A stretch of DNA of 64,000 nucleotides. It comes from Thiobacillus sp. (lineage in GTDB: Bacteria > Pseudomonadota > Gammaproteobacteria > Burkholderiales > Thiobacillaceae). The stretch spans positions 28,222 to 92,221 of the forward strand of contig JAUXVT010000028.1 in the NCBI GenBank assembly GCA_030680405.1, given 5' to 3'. Positions 26,819 to 37,654 of this stretch are shown piece after piece. The notes beneath the pieces are model-generated. The model was given only the letters and a program-made list of their open reading frames with translations, searched no databases and was not told the DNA's origin. Both the position numbers and the translations under genes were made by a program. Positions within the stretch are counted from its first letter, which is position 1; every line of letters begins with the position of its first letter.

Positions 26819-28551
26819 GGCGGCCGCTCCGTGTCGTCGTGACGGGCGTCCTGCTTCAGCAGGTTTTTCAGCATGGCCGCCGGGCGGTCTTCCAGGCGTT
26901 CTAGTTTTTTCAATCCCGACAGCGCCATCCGGGAGTCGACCGTCACCTGGCGGCGCGGCGCAGCGGCGCCCTGCTGGCGCGCGGCATTCGCAGCCTGCGC
27001 ATTGCGATCGATCTGCACGCCGGGCGGTTTGGATTCCGGGTCTTCGAGTATCTGGCCGGTCTGTCCATCCAACTGGATGTGCCCTTCCGCAAGGAATCCA
27101 CGCCGTCCGCCGAGATCGCTGCGCATCGGCGAATCGGCACGCTGGCGGCGCAGACGTTGCCAAGCATAGTCCAGATTGGCACGTGCTTTGGTATCGGATG
27201 GACGTACGCGCAGCACCGTTTCAAACGCCTCGAAGGCTGCCTGCCACTGACCGCGCGCATAGTGCGCATTGCCCAGGTTGTAGAGCGCATCGGCCCGCTG
27301 GCTGTCGTTTGCCGCCAGCAGCAGCGCGGCGCCGAAGTGGCGCACTGCCGCCGCATACTCTGCCTGCCGCCAAGCGGCCGCGCCCGCGCCCATCTGGCCG
27401 GTATAACCGCCGGCTTGTGCATAAAGCGTTTGCGCGCTGGCGTACAGTTGTTGTTGCCAAGCCTGCCAGGCTGCGGCTTCGTCGGCCAGCGCGGAGGGCG
27501 GCGCAACGGCCGCACCCCAGACCGCCAGCGCGATGATGGCCACCACCCGGCGCGGCAGGGAGACGGCCATGAACAGCGCCAGCGCGGGCGCAAGGCACCA
27601 GGCATACAGCTCGCGCCACGCGGCGGACACCTCCGGCGCAACGGGATCGCCGGGCAAGGCCGCGATGCCCCGGTCATGCAAGGCTGACCAGTCCGCATCG
27701 CCATCGTCGACCACCGCGAAGCGCCCGCCGCTTGCCTGCGCCCACTGGCGATAGGCCGAGGCGGCCATGTGGCTCAACACCTGCACGCCATCCTGCTCGG
27801 CGTAGCCACCGTCCGGCAGCGGCACCGGCGCGCCCGCCTCGCTACCCAAGCCCAGGCCCAGCACGAACAGCGGCAGCCGGGCGTGGCGCAAGCCTTCCAC
27901 GGCTGCCTGCGCTGCCGCATCGACGCTGCCGGCCTCGGCATCGGTCAGCAGCAGAATGGCTTTGGCCCGGCCGGGCGCGGCCTCCAACTGCGCGCGCGCC
28001 AGGTCGAGCGCGGCCGCCAAGTTGGTGCCTTGGGCCGCGATCAGGCGCGGATAGACCTGGTCGAGCGCGCGCTGCAACAGCGCCGTATCGTCGGTGGGCG
28101 GCAACAGCACGCCCGCCTCGCCGGCATAGACAATGAGCCCCACCCGCTCGCCCTGCAACCGCGGCAGCCAGTCCAGCAGTTCGAGGCGCGCACGGCTCAG
28201 GCGGTCCGGCGCAATGTCGGTGGCGCGCATCGAGGTGGACACGTCGAGTACCGCCATCACCGTCAGCAGGTGGCGCGGCACGGGCTGGCCGTCACGCACT
28301 TCCAGCGGCACGCGCGGTCCGGCGGCGGCCAGCGCCAGCAGCCCCCAGGCCAGCGCGTGCGCCAGCGCGCGCCAGCGTCTGTTCGCCTGCGCGGCAGGCT
28401 GATTCGCCGCCCACGGCAGCAGATCGGCATCAGCATAGCGCAACAGCCACGCATGCCGCGCCCGTCGCCACCAGCCGAACAGCAGCGGCAGCGCCGCCAA
28501 CCCCAGCCACAGCGGTTCACGCCAGTGCAGATGCAGCAGGCTCTCGATCAT
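26812..28551 (-). CDS. BatB/BatC-like fusion: von Willebrand factor A domain plus TPR
   Basis: A 579-residue membrane protein that joins what are often two proteins. Two N-terminal helices (PLWLGLAALPLLFGWW and AHALAWGLLALAAAGP) precede a VWA domain with a MIDAS motif, AVLDVSTSMRATD, near residue 105. A third helix lies near 325-360 (ALALFMAVSLPRRVVAIIAL). Tetratricopeptide repeats follow (YNLGNAHYARGQWQAAFEAF), with a polar tail. ATG 28551 overlaps the batA stop (ATGA). The VWA domain probably binds a partner through a divalent metal. The operon is linked in some species to oxidative or envelope stress. Confidence 0.83.
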   Translation of the reverse strand: MIESLLHLHWREPLWLGLAALPLLFGWWRRARHAWLLRYADADLLPWAANQPAAQANRRWRALAHALAWGLLALAAAGPRVPLEVRDGQPVPRHLLTVMAVLDVSTSMRATDIAPDRLSRARLELLDWLPRLQGERVGLIVYAGEAGVLLPPTDDTALLQRALDQVYPRLIAAQGTNLAAALDLARAQLEAAPGRAKAILLLTDAEAGSVDAAAQAAVEGLRHARLPLFVLGLGLGSEAGAPVPLPDGGYAEQDGVQVLSHMAASAYRQWAQASGGRFAVVDDGDADWSALHDRGIAALPGDPVAPEVSAAWRELYAWCLAPALALFMAVSLPRRVVAIIALAVWGAAVAPPSALADEAAAWQAWQQQLYASAQTLYAQAGGYTGQMGAGAAAWRQAEYAAAVRHFGAALLLAANDSQRADALYNLGNAHYARGQWQAAFEAFETVLRVRPSDTKARANLDYAWQRLRRQRADSPMRSDLGGRRGFLAEGHIQLDGQTGQILEDPESKPPGVQIDRNAQAANAARQQGAAAPRRQVTVDSRMALSGLKKLERLEDRPAAMLKNLLKQDARHDDTERPPW

Positions 28552-29567
28552 GTGGTCTGCCTGAGCGTGAGCCAGCGCGCCCACGCCAGAATCAGGGCGG
28601 CCAACGCCAGCAGCCCCCAATACCCCTCACGCACCTGCCGGCGCTGCGCCGGACGGGACAGGGTCGGCTCGAACTGGTCGATAGCGCGGATCACGCGCGC
28701 GGCATCGTCGGCGCTGGCTATCGCAAAATGCTGTCCCTGACTGAGCCGCGCCAGATCGACCAGATCGGGCTGCGGATCAGGCTCGATTGGATTGGACCCA
28801 ATGCGCGCGGCGCGCCCCGCCGCAAAGGGATCGCTGCCAAACTGCAGGGTGTGGATCGCCACCCCGGCCGGGCGCGCCACTGCAAGCGATTCGGCGGGCG
28901 TCAGCGTGCCGGCGTTGTTGTCGGCGCCGTCGCTCACCAGGATGATGGCCGGGCGCAGGCGGCGCGTAGCCACCTGCTTCAGCGCCATGCCGAGGGCGTC
29001 GCCCAGTGCGGTATCGGGGCCCGCCATACCGACCTGAAGCCGCTGGATCTGGGCGATGGCGTGGGCACGGTCGAAGGTCGGCGGGGTCAGCGTCACCACC
29101 TCGCTGCCGAACACGATGACGCCAAAGCGATCGCCGGGACGGCCGTCGATGAAGCGGCTCAGCGTGTCTTTCAATACCGTCATGCGTTCGACCTCGCGCT
29201 CGCCCTGCCGAAAATCGCGGATGCTCATGGTGAGCGAGGTATCGATCAGCAGCACCATGTCGCGCCCCTCGGGGGGCGGCGTGATCCAGTCGCCAACCTG
29301 GCGCGGCTGCGCCAGTGCCAGCACCAGCAAAGCAAACGCGAGCCCGCGCAACAGGACCGGACGACGCAGGCTGGGCGCGGACAGGTGATCCACCGCCGCC
29401 AGTGGCAGGGCCGGGTGGTTGAGCACCACGCCCGGCGCTTCGCCGCCCTGAATTTCACCCGACGCACGTCGCCAGGCCAGCCAGCCCCAGCCCGCTACCG
29501 GCAGCAGCAGGAATAGCCAGAGCGGCTGCGCCAGTTCAAACCCGAGCGGCAACCCCCACTCAGACAT
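28548..29567 (-). CDS. batA: BatA-like von Willebrand factor A domain protein
   Basis: A 339-residue membrane protein. Two N-terminal helices (PLWLFLLLPVAGWGWLAW and VLLRGLAFALLVLALAQP) precede a VWA domain with the MIDAS motif LLIDTSLTMSIRD near residue 107 and a later DGADNN. A C-terminal helix is GLLALAALILAWARWL. ATG 29567 overlaps the DUF4381 gene by eight bases, and the stop overlaps the next gene. It probably acts with the MoxR ATPase and BatB/C as a chaperone-like membrane complex; this is inferred from the family. Confidence 0.83.
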   Translation of the reverse strand: MSEWGLPLGFELAQPLWLFLLLPVAGWGWLAWRRASGEIQGGEAPGVVLNHPALPLAAVDHLSAPSLRRPVLLRGLAFALLVLALAQPRQVGDWITPPPEGRDMVLLIDTSLTMSIRDFRQGEREVERMTVLKDTLSRFIDGRPGDRFGVIVFGSEVVTLTPPTFDRAHAIAQIQRLQVGMAGPDTALGDALGMALKQVATRRLRPAIILVSDGADNNAGTLTPAESLAVARPAGVAIHTLQFGSDPFAAGRAARIGSNPIEPDPQPDLVDLARLSQGQHFAIASADDAARVIRAIDQFEPTLSRPAQRRQVREGYWGLLALAALILAWARWLTLRQTT

Positions 29568-29988
29568 GGCGTTCCCAACGGCGCGCGGTTTCGCACAGCG
29601 CCGCCAACGCATCGAAGCCATCGGGCTGCGGCGGTGCAAAGCGCAGCTGGGCCAGGGCATTCGCCCAGTCCGTCCAGACGGACGGGTCGAGGCCGGGCGG
29701 GCAGCTTGCCGCGTCCACCCGCGCCAGCCGGAATCGCGCGCGCGCCCAAGTATCGAGCCGCGCTGTCAGCATTGGCAACGAATCCTGCCGCTGCGCCAGC
29801 GCGGCGGCAATGCTGCGCAAGCTGCGTGCCGGGCGGCGCCGATGCCACAGCCAGGCAGCCAGTGCGACGCCCGCCGCACCCGCCAGCACCGCTGCCAGCG
29901 CCCACAGCGGCAGGCCGCCGCCTGCCGCCACGACTTCAGGCGCGGCCGGCACGATGATGTCGGCCAGTTCGTTGCGCGGGTCAGCCAT
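29560..29988 (-). CDS. DUF4381 family membrane protein
   Basis: A 142-residue protein with one membrane helix near residues 26-48 (PLWALAAVLAGAAGVALAAWLW). A cytoplasmic helical tail carries a WARARF segment and a run ending ALAALCETARRWER. This pattern fits DUF4381, a family found only within MoxR/DUF58/VWA operons. It overlaps both its neighbours by eight bases, a tight translational arrangement. No enzymatic motif is visible. Confidence 0.78.
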   Translation of the reverse strand: MADPRNELADIIVPAAPEVVAAGGGLPLWALAAVLAGAAGVALAAWLWHRRRPARSLRSIAAALAQRQDSLPMLTARLDTWARARFRLARVDAASCPPGLDPSVWTDWANALAQLRFAPPQPDGFDALAALCETARRWERHV

Positions 29989-30961
29989 TTACAAGTAGTA
30001 CGACCAGATCGTCGGCCTCGCTACCCACCACCCGATGCCGCACCCCGGCGCGGGACAAGCTGGCTGCCTGCGCGTCGAGGCGGCGGGCAAATGCCGCCTG
30101 GCAGGCGCTGCGCACCGAAGCCTGCGCAGTGTCCAGCCACACGCCCTGCCCGCTCGCCATGTCGTGGAAACGCACCAGCCCCAGATCCGGCAGGGCGCGC
30201 TCGGCGGCGTCGACAATCCGGATCGCCCACACATCGAGACGCGCGGCCAGCCGCGCCAGCTGCGGCTCGTGTTCGGCCGTGAGCCAGCTGAAATCGCTGA
30301 TCAGCACCAGCCGCGCGCTGCGCGGCAGGCTCGCTTCCAGGGCGGCAAGGCGGTCGGCATGGTGCAGGGACTCGGTCGACGCCGGGTCGGTGAGCGGTGG
30401 GCACGGCGTCGAAGCCTGCTCGATCAGCGCAAGCGCCGCCAGCCGGCCATGGCGCGGGGGCACGTCCTGATCCTGCGCATCCCACAGCGTGGCGCCGATC
30501 ACACTGTTGTGTCCCGTGGCGGCGAATGCCAGCACCGCGGCCACTCGCGCGGCCTGGGCGACCTTGAGCCGGCGGCGCGTGCCGAAGCGCATCGCCGCGC
30601 CGCGATCGACCACCAGATGCACCATCGGCTGGCGCTCCTCACGGTAGATTTTCAGGTGCGGGCGACCGGTGCGGGCGGTAGTGCGCCAATCCATGTCGCG
30701 GATATCGTCGCCCAGGCTGTACGGGCGCGATTCCTCGAAATCCAGCCCGCGCCCCAGCCAGCGCGACGCCCAGTCGCCGGCATGGTGGTCGTGCACCTCG
30801 CGCACCGGCAGCGCCGCCAGCAGGCTGGCCTGCGCCGCCAGCGCGGCGAGGTCAGCCGCCGCGATCAGCGGCGCGTCGACCGCAGCATCCAGCCTGTCTG
30901 GCTGCGCACGCAAACGCGCAAACGGCTTGAGCCATGCCCAATTCACGGCGCGGGCCCGCAT
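29981..30961 (-). CDS. DUF58 family protein
   Basis: A 326-residue cytoplasmic protein of the DUF58 family, which has a VWA-like fold and accompanies MoxR ATPases. The signature is RGLDFEESRPYSLGDDIRDM followed by DWRTTARTGRPHLKIYREER. A degenerate MIDAS-like segment (HLVVDRGAAMRFG) follows. The start ATG at 30961 shares one base with the moxR stop; a GTG one codon upstream is possible. Its role is presumably as an adaptor or substrate of the MoxR ATPase encoded immediately upstream. Confidence 0.87.
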   Translation of the reverse strand: MRARAVNWAWLKPFARLRAQPDRLDAAVDAPLIAAADLAALAAQASLLAALPVREVHDHHAGDWASRWLGRGLDFEESRPYSLGDDIRDMDWRTTARTGRPHLKIYREERQPMVHLVVDRGAAMRFGTRRRLKVAQAARVAAVLAFAATGHNSVIGATLWDAQDQDVPPRHGRLAALALIEQASTPCPPLTDPASTESLHHADRLAALEASLPRSARLVLISDFSWLTAEHEPQLARLAARLDVWAIRIVDAAERALPDLGLVRFHDMASGQGVWLDTAQASVRSACQAAFARRLDAQAASLSRAGVRHRVVGSEADDLVVLLVNG

Positions 30962-31917
30962 CACGGAGCGGGAACGGCCTCGAGTAGACCGGCGATGAAG
31001 GTGTCGCGACTAAGTTTCTGCAGCCGCGCCTCCAGACTCAGGGTGATGCGATGACGCAAACAATCGGCAGCCAGTTTGCGCACGTCGTCCGGCGTCACAT
31101 AGTCGCTCCCGCGCAGATAGGCCGCGGCCGCCGACGTGCGCAACAGGGCGAGCGAGGCGCGCGGGCTGGCGCCCACTTCCACCGCCTGTGCCCAGTCCGC
31201 GCGCAATTCGCCGGGGACGCGGGTGGCGCGCACCAGCGCAACGATATAGCCTTCGACTTCATCCGACACATGCACCTGCCGCACCTCCTCGCGCGCCGCC
31301 AGCACGGTGGTAGTGTCGACCACCGCTGCCAGCGGCGCGCGCCCGGCGACGGCGGGATGCGCGCGGTCGCGCCGCAGGATTTCCAGCTCTTCCGCATTGC
31401 TCGGGTAATCCAGCGCCACATGCAGCAGAAAGCGGTCGAGCTGCGCCTCCGGCAGCGGGTAGGTGCCCGCCTGTTCCAGCGGGTTCTGCGTGGCCATCAC
31501 CATGAACAGCGGCGGCAGCATACGCGTCGTCCCGCCCACGGTGATCTGGTGTTCCTGCATCGCTTCCAGCAACGCCGCCTGCACCTTGGCGGGGGCGCGG
31601 TTGATTTCGTCGGCTAGGATGATTTCGTGGAACAGCGGCCCCTCGATGAACTCGAACTGACCCTCGTGATAAACATCGGTGCCGGTCAAATCGCCCGGCA
31701 GCAAATCCGGGGTGAACTGGATGCGGCGAAAACTGCCGTGGATGGCGGCGGCCAGCGTTTTCACCGCCGTCGTCTTGGCCAGCCCCGGCAGGCCCTCCAC
31801 CAGCACATGGCCATCGGCCAGCAGGCCGATCACCAATCGGTCGAGCAGGACGGTCTGGCCGACGATGACGCGCGCCAGCGCCTGGCGCAGTTCGAGGATG
31901 TGGGCTTGATTCGACAT
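30961..31917 (-). CDS. MoxR family AAA+ ATPase
   Basis: A 318-residue AAA+ ATPase of the MoxR family. The Walker A-like segment is LVEGLPGLAKTTAVKTLA near residue 40, Walker B is IILADEINRAPAKVQAALLE near 100, and sensor 1 is MATQNPLEQAGTYPLPEAQLDRF. MoxR proteins act as chaperones for assembly or activation of partner complexes. ATG 31917 was chosen because a family-typical N-terminus starts there; a longer in-frame start exists at 31974. It heads the six-gene operon moxR to batD. A plausible weak promoter (TTGCCG, 17 bases, TAAGGT) lies at 31974-31946. Confidence 0.92.
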   Translation of the reverse strand: MSNQAHILELRQALARVIVGQTVLLDRLVIGLLADGHVLVEGLPGLAKTTAVKTLAAAIHGSFRRIQFTPDLLPGDLTGTDVYHEGQFEFIEGPLFHEIILADEINRAPAKVQAALLEAMQEHQITVGGTTRMLPPLFMVMATQNPLEQAGTYPLPEAQLDRFLLHVALDYPSNAEELEILRRDRAHPAVAGRAPLAAVVDTTTVLAAREEVRQVHVSDEVEGYIVALVRATRVPGELRADWAQAVEVGASPRASLALLRTSAAAAYLRGSDYVTPDDVRKLAADCLRHRITLSLEARLQKLSRDTFIAGLLEAVPAP

Positions 31918-32014
31918 GGCAGTTCCAGTCGTTGATAAGAGGCGCACCTTATCGATACAGTCATGCAGCGGCAATGGTTGTTAAGGTCTAACTTGGTGTT
32001 TGATATTGCACTGG

Positions 32015-32445
32015 TCATTCATCCGCCATCGCGTCGCGCACGATCGGACAGCTTTCATCGCGCGCCCAGTTGAGACTGCCGGTGTGTGAGGACACGGCCG
32101 GAACCGTGCCGCTGGTAATGGCGGGCCAGCCTCCGTTCAGAATTGCGGTCCTGGCCCCGAAGTATTGCAAAATGAACCATACACGCGCTGCTTCCGTCAT
32201 CCGGCCGTCATCATAAACAACGGCGAGGGCGTCATGGGTCACCCCCGCGCTTGCCGATCTTGGACTCCCAATGGCTGACGTTCTGCACTGTCTGCCTTGG
32301 CAGCAGCCTCCCAGTCTTATATGGGCACGCGCACCGCCCCAGTCGGATGATCGGCGTCAAATGCGGCAGGCTCTCGCACATCCAGCAGAATGAATGGCCC
32401 GATATGAAAGAGCGTTGAGAGTTCAATTACGGGATCGGTCTGCAT
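32015..32445 (-). pseudogene. Broken two-domain rhodanese (thiosulfate sulfurtransferase) remnant
   Basis: Reading the minus strand from ATG 32445 gives a rhodanese-like start with FILLDVREPAAFDADHPTGA, then an in-frame TAA near 32320. After a change of frame the sequence continues as THDALAVVYDDGRMTEAARV and ARTAILNGGWPAI, ending at 32015. These are the hallmark segments of the N-terminal domain of TST/SseA enzymes. Homology fades just where the second, catalytic domain would begin, so the active-site domain is missing. At least one stop, one frameshift and a 3' truncation make it non-functional. It lies downstream of padR and the split chrA in the same orientation, so it was once part of that operon. 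Confidence 0.75.
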
Positions 32446-32547
32446 TACATACTCCAGGCACTGAAACAAAATTGACACATCGGTATTTGCTCGCAAGGAA
32501 CAGATTTAGCCGCATGACATGCCACAGGCATGTTTAGCCAGGCATGT

Positions 32548-32985
32548 TTAGCTTTTAGCTTTTTTGATGCTGCGCTTGTGGGTGTGCTTTCTATCCAATT
32601 TGGCATCCGTTTTCTTGGACAGCCCATCATCGCCAACAATATGATCTTGGGGGCCAACCTTCCCCGCGACGCTAAAGCTCAGCTCCACCTCGAATAGCTC
32701 ACGGAAGAGCTCCCAGACTTTGGTCTTTGCCAACGCAAGAGCCTGCCTACCCTCTTCGGTAACCAGGTATACGCGGCGGCGGCGTCCTGCAACCCGCTCA
32801 ATGGACGAGTTGATATATCCGCTCTTTTCCAAGCCATGGAGCAAGGGATAAAGGGTCCCCGGGCTGAGCTTGTAGCCGTGAAGCGCAAGCTCTTCGATGA
32901 TGCCCAGGCCAAAGATGGGTTCATGCGCTGCGTGATGCAGTATGTGAAGCCGTATCAATCCGCCGAGCAGGTCGCGAACAGCCAT
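32548..32985 (-). CDS. PadR family transcriptional regulator
   Basis: A 145-residue winged-helix repressor of the PadR family. The core is IFGLGIIEELALHGYKLSPG, TLYPLLHGLEKSGYI and RRRRVYLVTEEGRQAL (helix-turn-helix and wing). A dimerisation helix follows (ALAKTKVWELFRELFEVEL). The basic C-terminal tail, rich in Lys and His, is unusual. ATG 32985 has a GAGG-type site and lies 10 bases after the split chrA gene, so it is probably co-transcribed and autoregulatory. A repeat near the chrA start is a candidate operator. PadR regulators next to chrA are known, but the inducer here is not evident. Confidence 0.85.
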   Translation of the reverse strand: MAVRDLLGGLIRLHILHHAAHEPIFGLGIIEELALHGYKLSPGTLYPLLHGLEKSGYINSSIERVAGRRRRVYLVTEEGRQALALAKTKVWELFRELFEVELSFSVAGKVGPQDHIVGDDGLSKKTDAKLDRKHTHKRSIKKAKS

Positions 32986-32995
32986 TACCCTGACC

Positions 32996-34207
32996 TCAGT
33001 GCCAGCCCAGGCCCGCCAGGGCAGCACACAGGATAACGACGAGCCAAGGTGGCGCTTTCCAGAATACGAGAAGCAGGAACGCCCCGGCAGCCAGGACAAA
33101 ATCGTTAACCGACAGGATGGCGCTGGTCCAGACCGGGTTATAGAAGGCTGCGAGCAACAGTCCCACAACCGAAGCATTAATGCCGAGCATGGCGCGCTGC
33201 ATGGCGGGGTGTCGCCGCGCCCCCTCCCAGAGTGGCAGCGCGCCGACGACGAGCAAAAAAGCCGGTAGAAAGATCGCAATCAGCGCGATCACGCCTCCCA
33301 GCCAGCCGTTGGGGGTTTGTGTCGAAACTGCGCCCAAGTAGGCTGAAAACGTGAACAGGGGACCAGGCACCGCCTGGGCTGCACCATAGCCCGCCAGAAA
33401 AGCATCATTGCTTACCCAGCCCGCCGGGACCGCCTCTGCCTGCAGCAGCGGCAGCACCACATGTCCGCCACCAAAAACCAGGGCGCCGGCACGGAAGAAG
33501 CTGTCAAATAGCTGCCAGGCATAGCCGCCGTTTTGAGTTGCGATTGTCGGCAACAGAAACAGCAGTCCGCCGAAGGCCAGCAGTATGGCCACACCAACTC
33601 GCTTTCCATAGCGAACAGGATAGGGACTGTGAGGCAATGCCGCGTCCGGGCGTAACCACAATCAGCCTGCCAGCGCGCCCAGGGCAATAACGCCGACCTG
33701 ACCGAACGCCCCCGGAATCAATGAAGCGCCCAATGCCGCCATCACGGCCAGACTGGCACGCTCCCGGTCAGGGCAGAGGCTTTTTCCCATCCCCCACAGC
33801 GCCTGGGCGACCACTGCCACCGCGACAACCTTTAGACCGTGCAGCCAGGCACCCTCGGCAAGTCCGCTGGCGTTGACGAGCACCAGTCCAAACAGCACCA
33901 GAGCGATAGCTGAAGGCAGGGTGAAACCCAACCATGAGGCAAGTGCGCCGGGCAGCCCACCTCGAAACAGGCCAATGGCAATACCTACCTGACTGCTCGC
34001 TGGCCCCGGAAGGAATTGGCAGAGTGCCACCAGGTCGGCGTAGGCGTGATCTGTCATCCATTTCCGACGTTCCACGAACTCTTCCCTGAAATAGCCAAGA
34101 TGCGCAATTGGTCCGCCAAAGCTAGTCAAGCCCAGTCTCAGGAAAATCAAAAAGAGGCCCAGCACAGTAGTAGGCTGCCCGGAGTCGGTTGTCGCAGCGG
34201 AAGGCAT
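32996..34207 (-). pseudogene. chrA: Chromate transporter ChrA interrupted by one in-frame TGA
   Basis: ChrA-family (CHR) membrane protein, which would be about 403 residues if continuous. The first half (34207-33662, 181 residues) has the motif FGGPIAHLGYFREEF and QFLPGPASSQVGIAIG. The second half (33661-32996) has FGGGHVVLPLLQ and AVPGPLFTFSAYLGA, as expected for a two-domain CHR protein. The halves are in the same frame with nothing between them except TGA at 33664-33662. A single substitution (for example from TGG) explains it. It could be a recent nonsense mutation, a sequencing error, or a gene read as two short-chain proteins. The promoter region carries a GATATC repeat. Confidence 0.8.
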
Positions 34208-34223
34208 CGCGTTAATTGATCAA

Positions 34224-34250
34224 AATTTGATATCGAATTTAGATATCGTA
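34224..34250. promoter_or_regulatory. Candidate operator upstream of chrA (paired GATATC)
   Basis: Two near-identical copies, ATTTGATATCGAA and TTTAGATATCGTA, place two GATATC palindromes 13 bases apart (seven bases between them). They begin 17 bases before the chrA start in an AT-rich stretch. The position suits binding by the PadR regulator encoded in the same operon. Confidence 0.4.
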
Positions 34251-34314
34251 GTTCGATTTTAATGAGAGTGGAATAGTACTATCCAACCAACGCTGGGGTG
34301 AAAGGGAGTACTCC

Positions 34315-34866
34315 TCACCGGCTGGCGGACATTTTCCACAAGGCCTGCCAGCCCTCGATCCCCAGCCGCTGCAGCGTCCCGATATTGCGCTCATAAATCG
34401 TTTCCGCTTCGGGGAAAGCCGCCACCGCGCGCTCGATGCTTGCCTCGCGCAGCAGATGCAGGGTGGGAAACGGTGCCCGGTTGGTGTAATTGCCGATGTC
34501 GTCGGGCGCGGTGTCGGCGAACTGGAATTGCGGATGAAAGCTGGCGAGCTGGATCACCCCTTGCAGCCCGTGTTCCTCCACCGCCGCCTCCGCCAGCTGC
34601 AGAAAATCGTTGAAATCGAGAAAATCCGGCAGCAGCGTCGGGTGAATCAGCAGCGTCGTGTCGACAGCCTCGGGGTCGGCCGCCGCCAGAAAATCCAACT
34701 CGCGGTCGAGATCCTCCAGCAGCCCGTCCAGATGCGGCGCGTGGCTCACCACGTAGCGCACCTGATTCTTCACATAGACCGCCTTGGCGAATGGGCACAG
34801 GTTCAGTCCGATCACCGCCTTTTCCAGCCATTGCCGGGTGGCTGCGATCACGTCTTCGTCGTTCAT
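34315..34866 (-). CDS. DUF1415 family protein
   Basis: A 183-residue cytoplasmic protein of the DUF1415 family, whose function is unknown. Conserved features are the N-terminal [19 protein letters not shown] with a CPF motif, [20 protein letters not shown], and a [16 protein letters not shown] segment near the C-terminus. It is divergent from alaS with about 100 bases between the starts. GAGGGG is seen upstream of the ATG. The conserved cysteine and histidines could bind metal, but this is not established. Confidence 0.85.
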   Translation of the reverse strand: MNDEDVIAATRQWLEKAVIGLNLCPFAKAVYVKNQVRYVVSHAPHLDGLLEDLDRELDFLAAADPEAVDTTLLIHPTLLPDFLDFNDFLQLAEAAVEEHGLQGVIQLASFHPQFQFADTAPDDIGNYTNRAPFPTLHLLREASIERAVAAFPEAETIYERNIGTLQRLGIEGWQALWKMSASR

Positions 34867-34967
34867 TTTCCCCTCCTTTGCCGCCAGTCTGGTCGTGTAG
34901 CACGCGAAACTTTAGCGGATACAATGCCCTATTGTCCGACGTTCACGCACGACACCACACCAAGACC

Positions 34968-37586
<2,619 letters not shown>

Positions 37587-37654
37587 TGGGCGGGTACGGA
37601 ATTTGCTAAATCAACCGTTAAAGTGTCTGACGTCCCCCCCAACAGCCTGACATT

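Noticed and set aside
32232..32426. 64-codon ORF as an independent small gene
   Set aside because: It is an out-of-frame stretch of the broken rhodanese; the in-frame rhodanese residues continue in the other frames.
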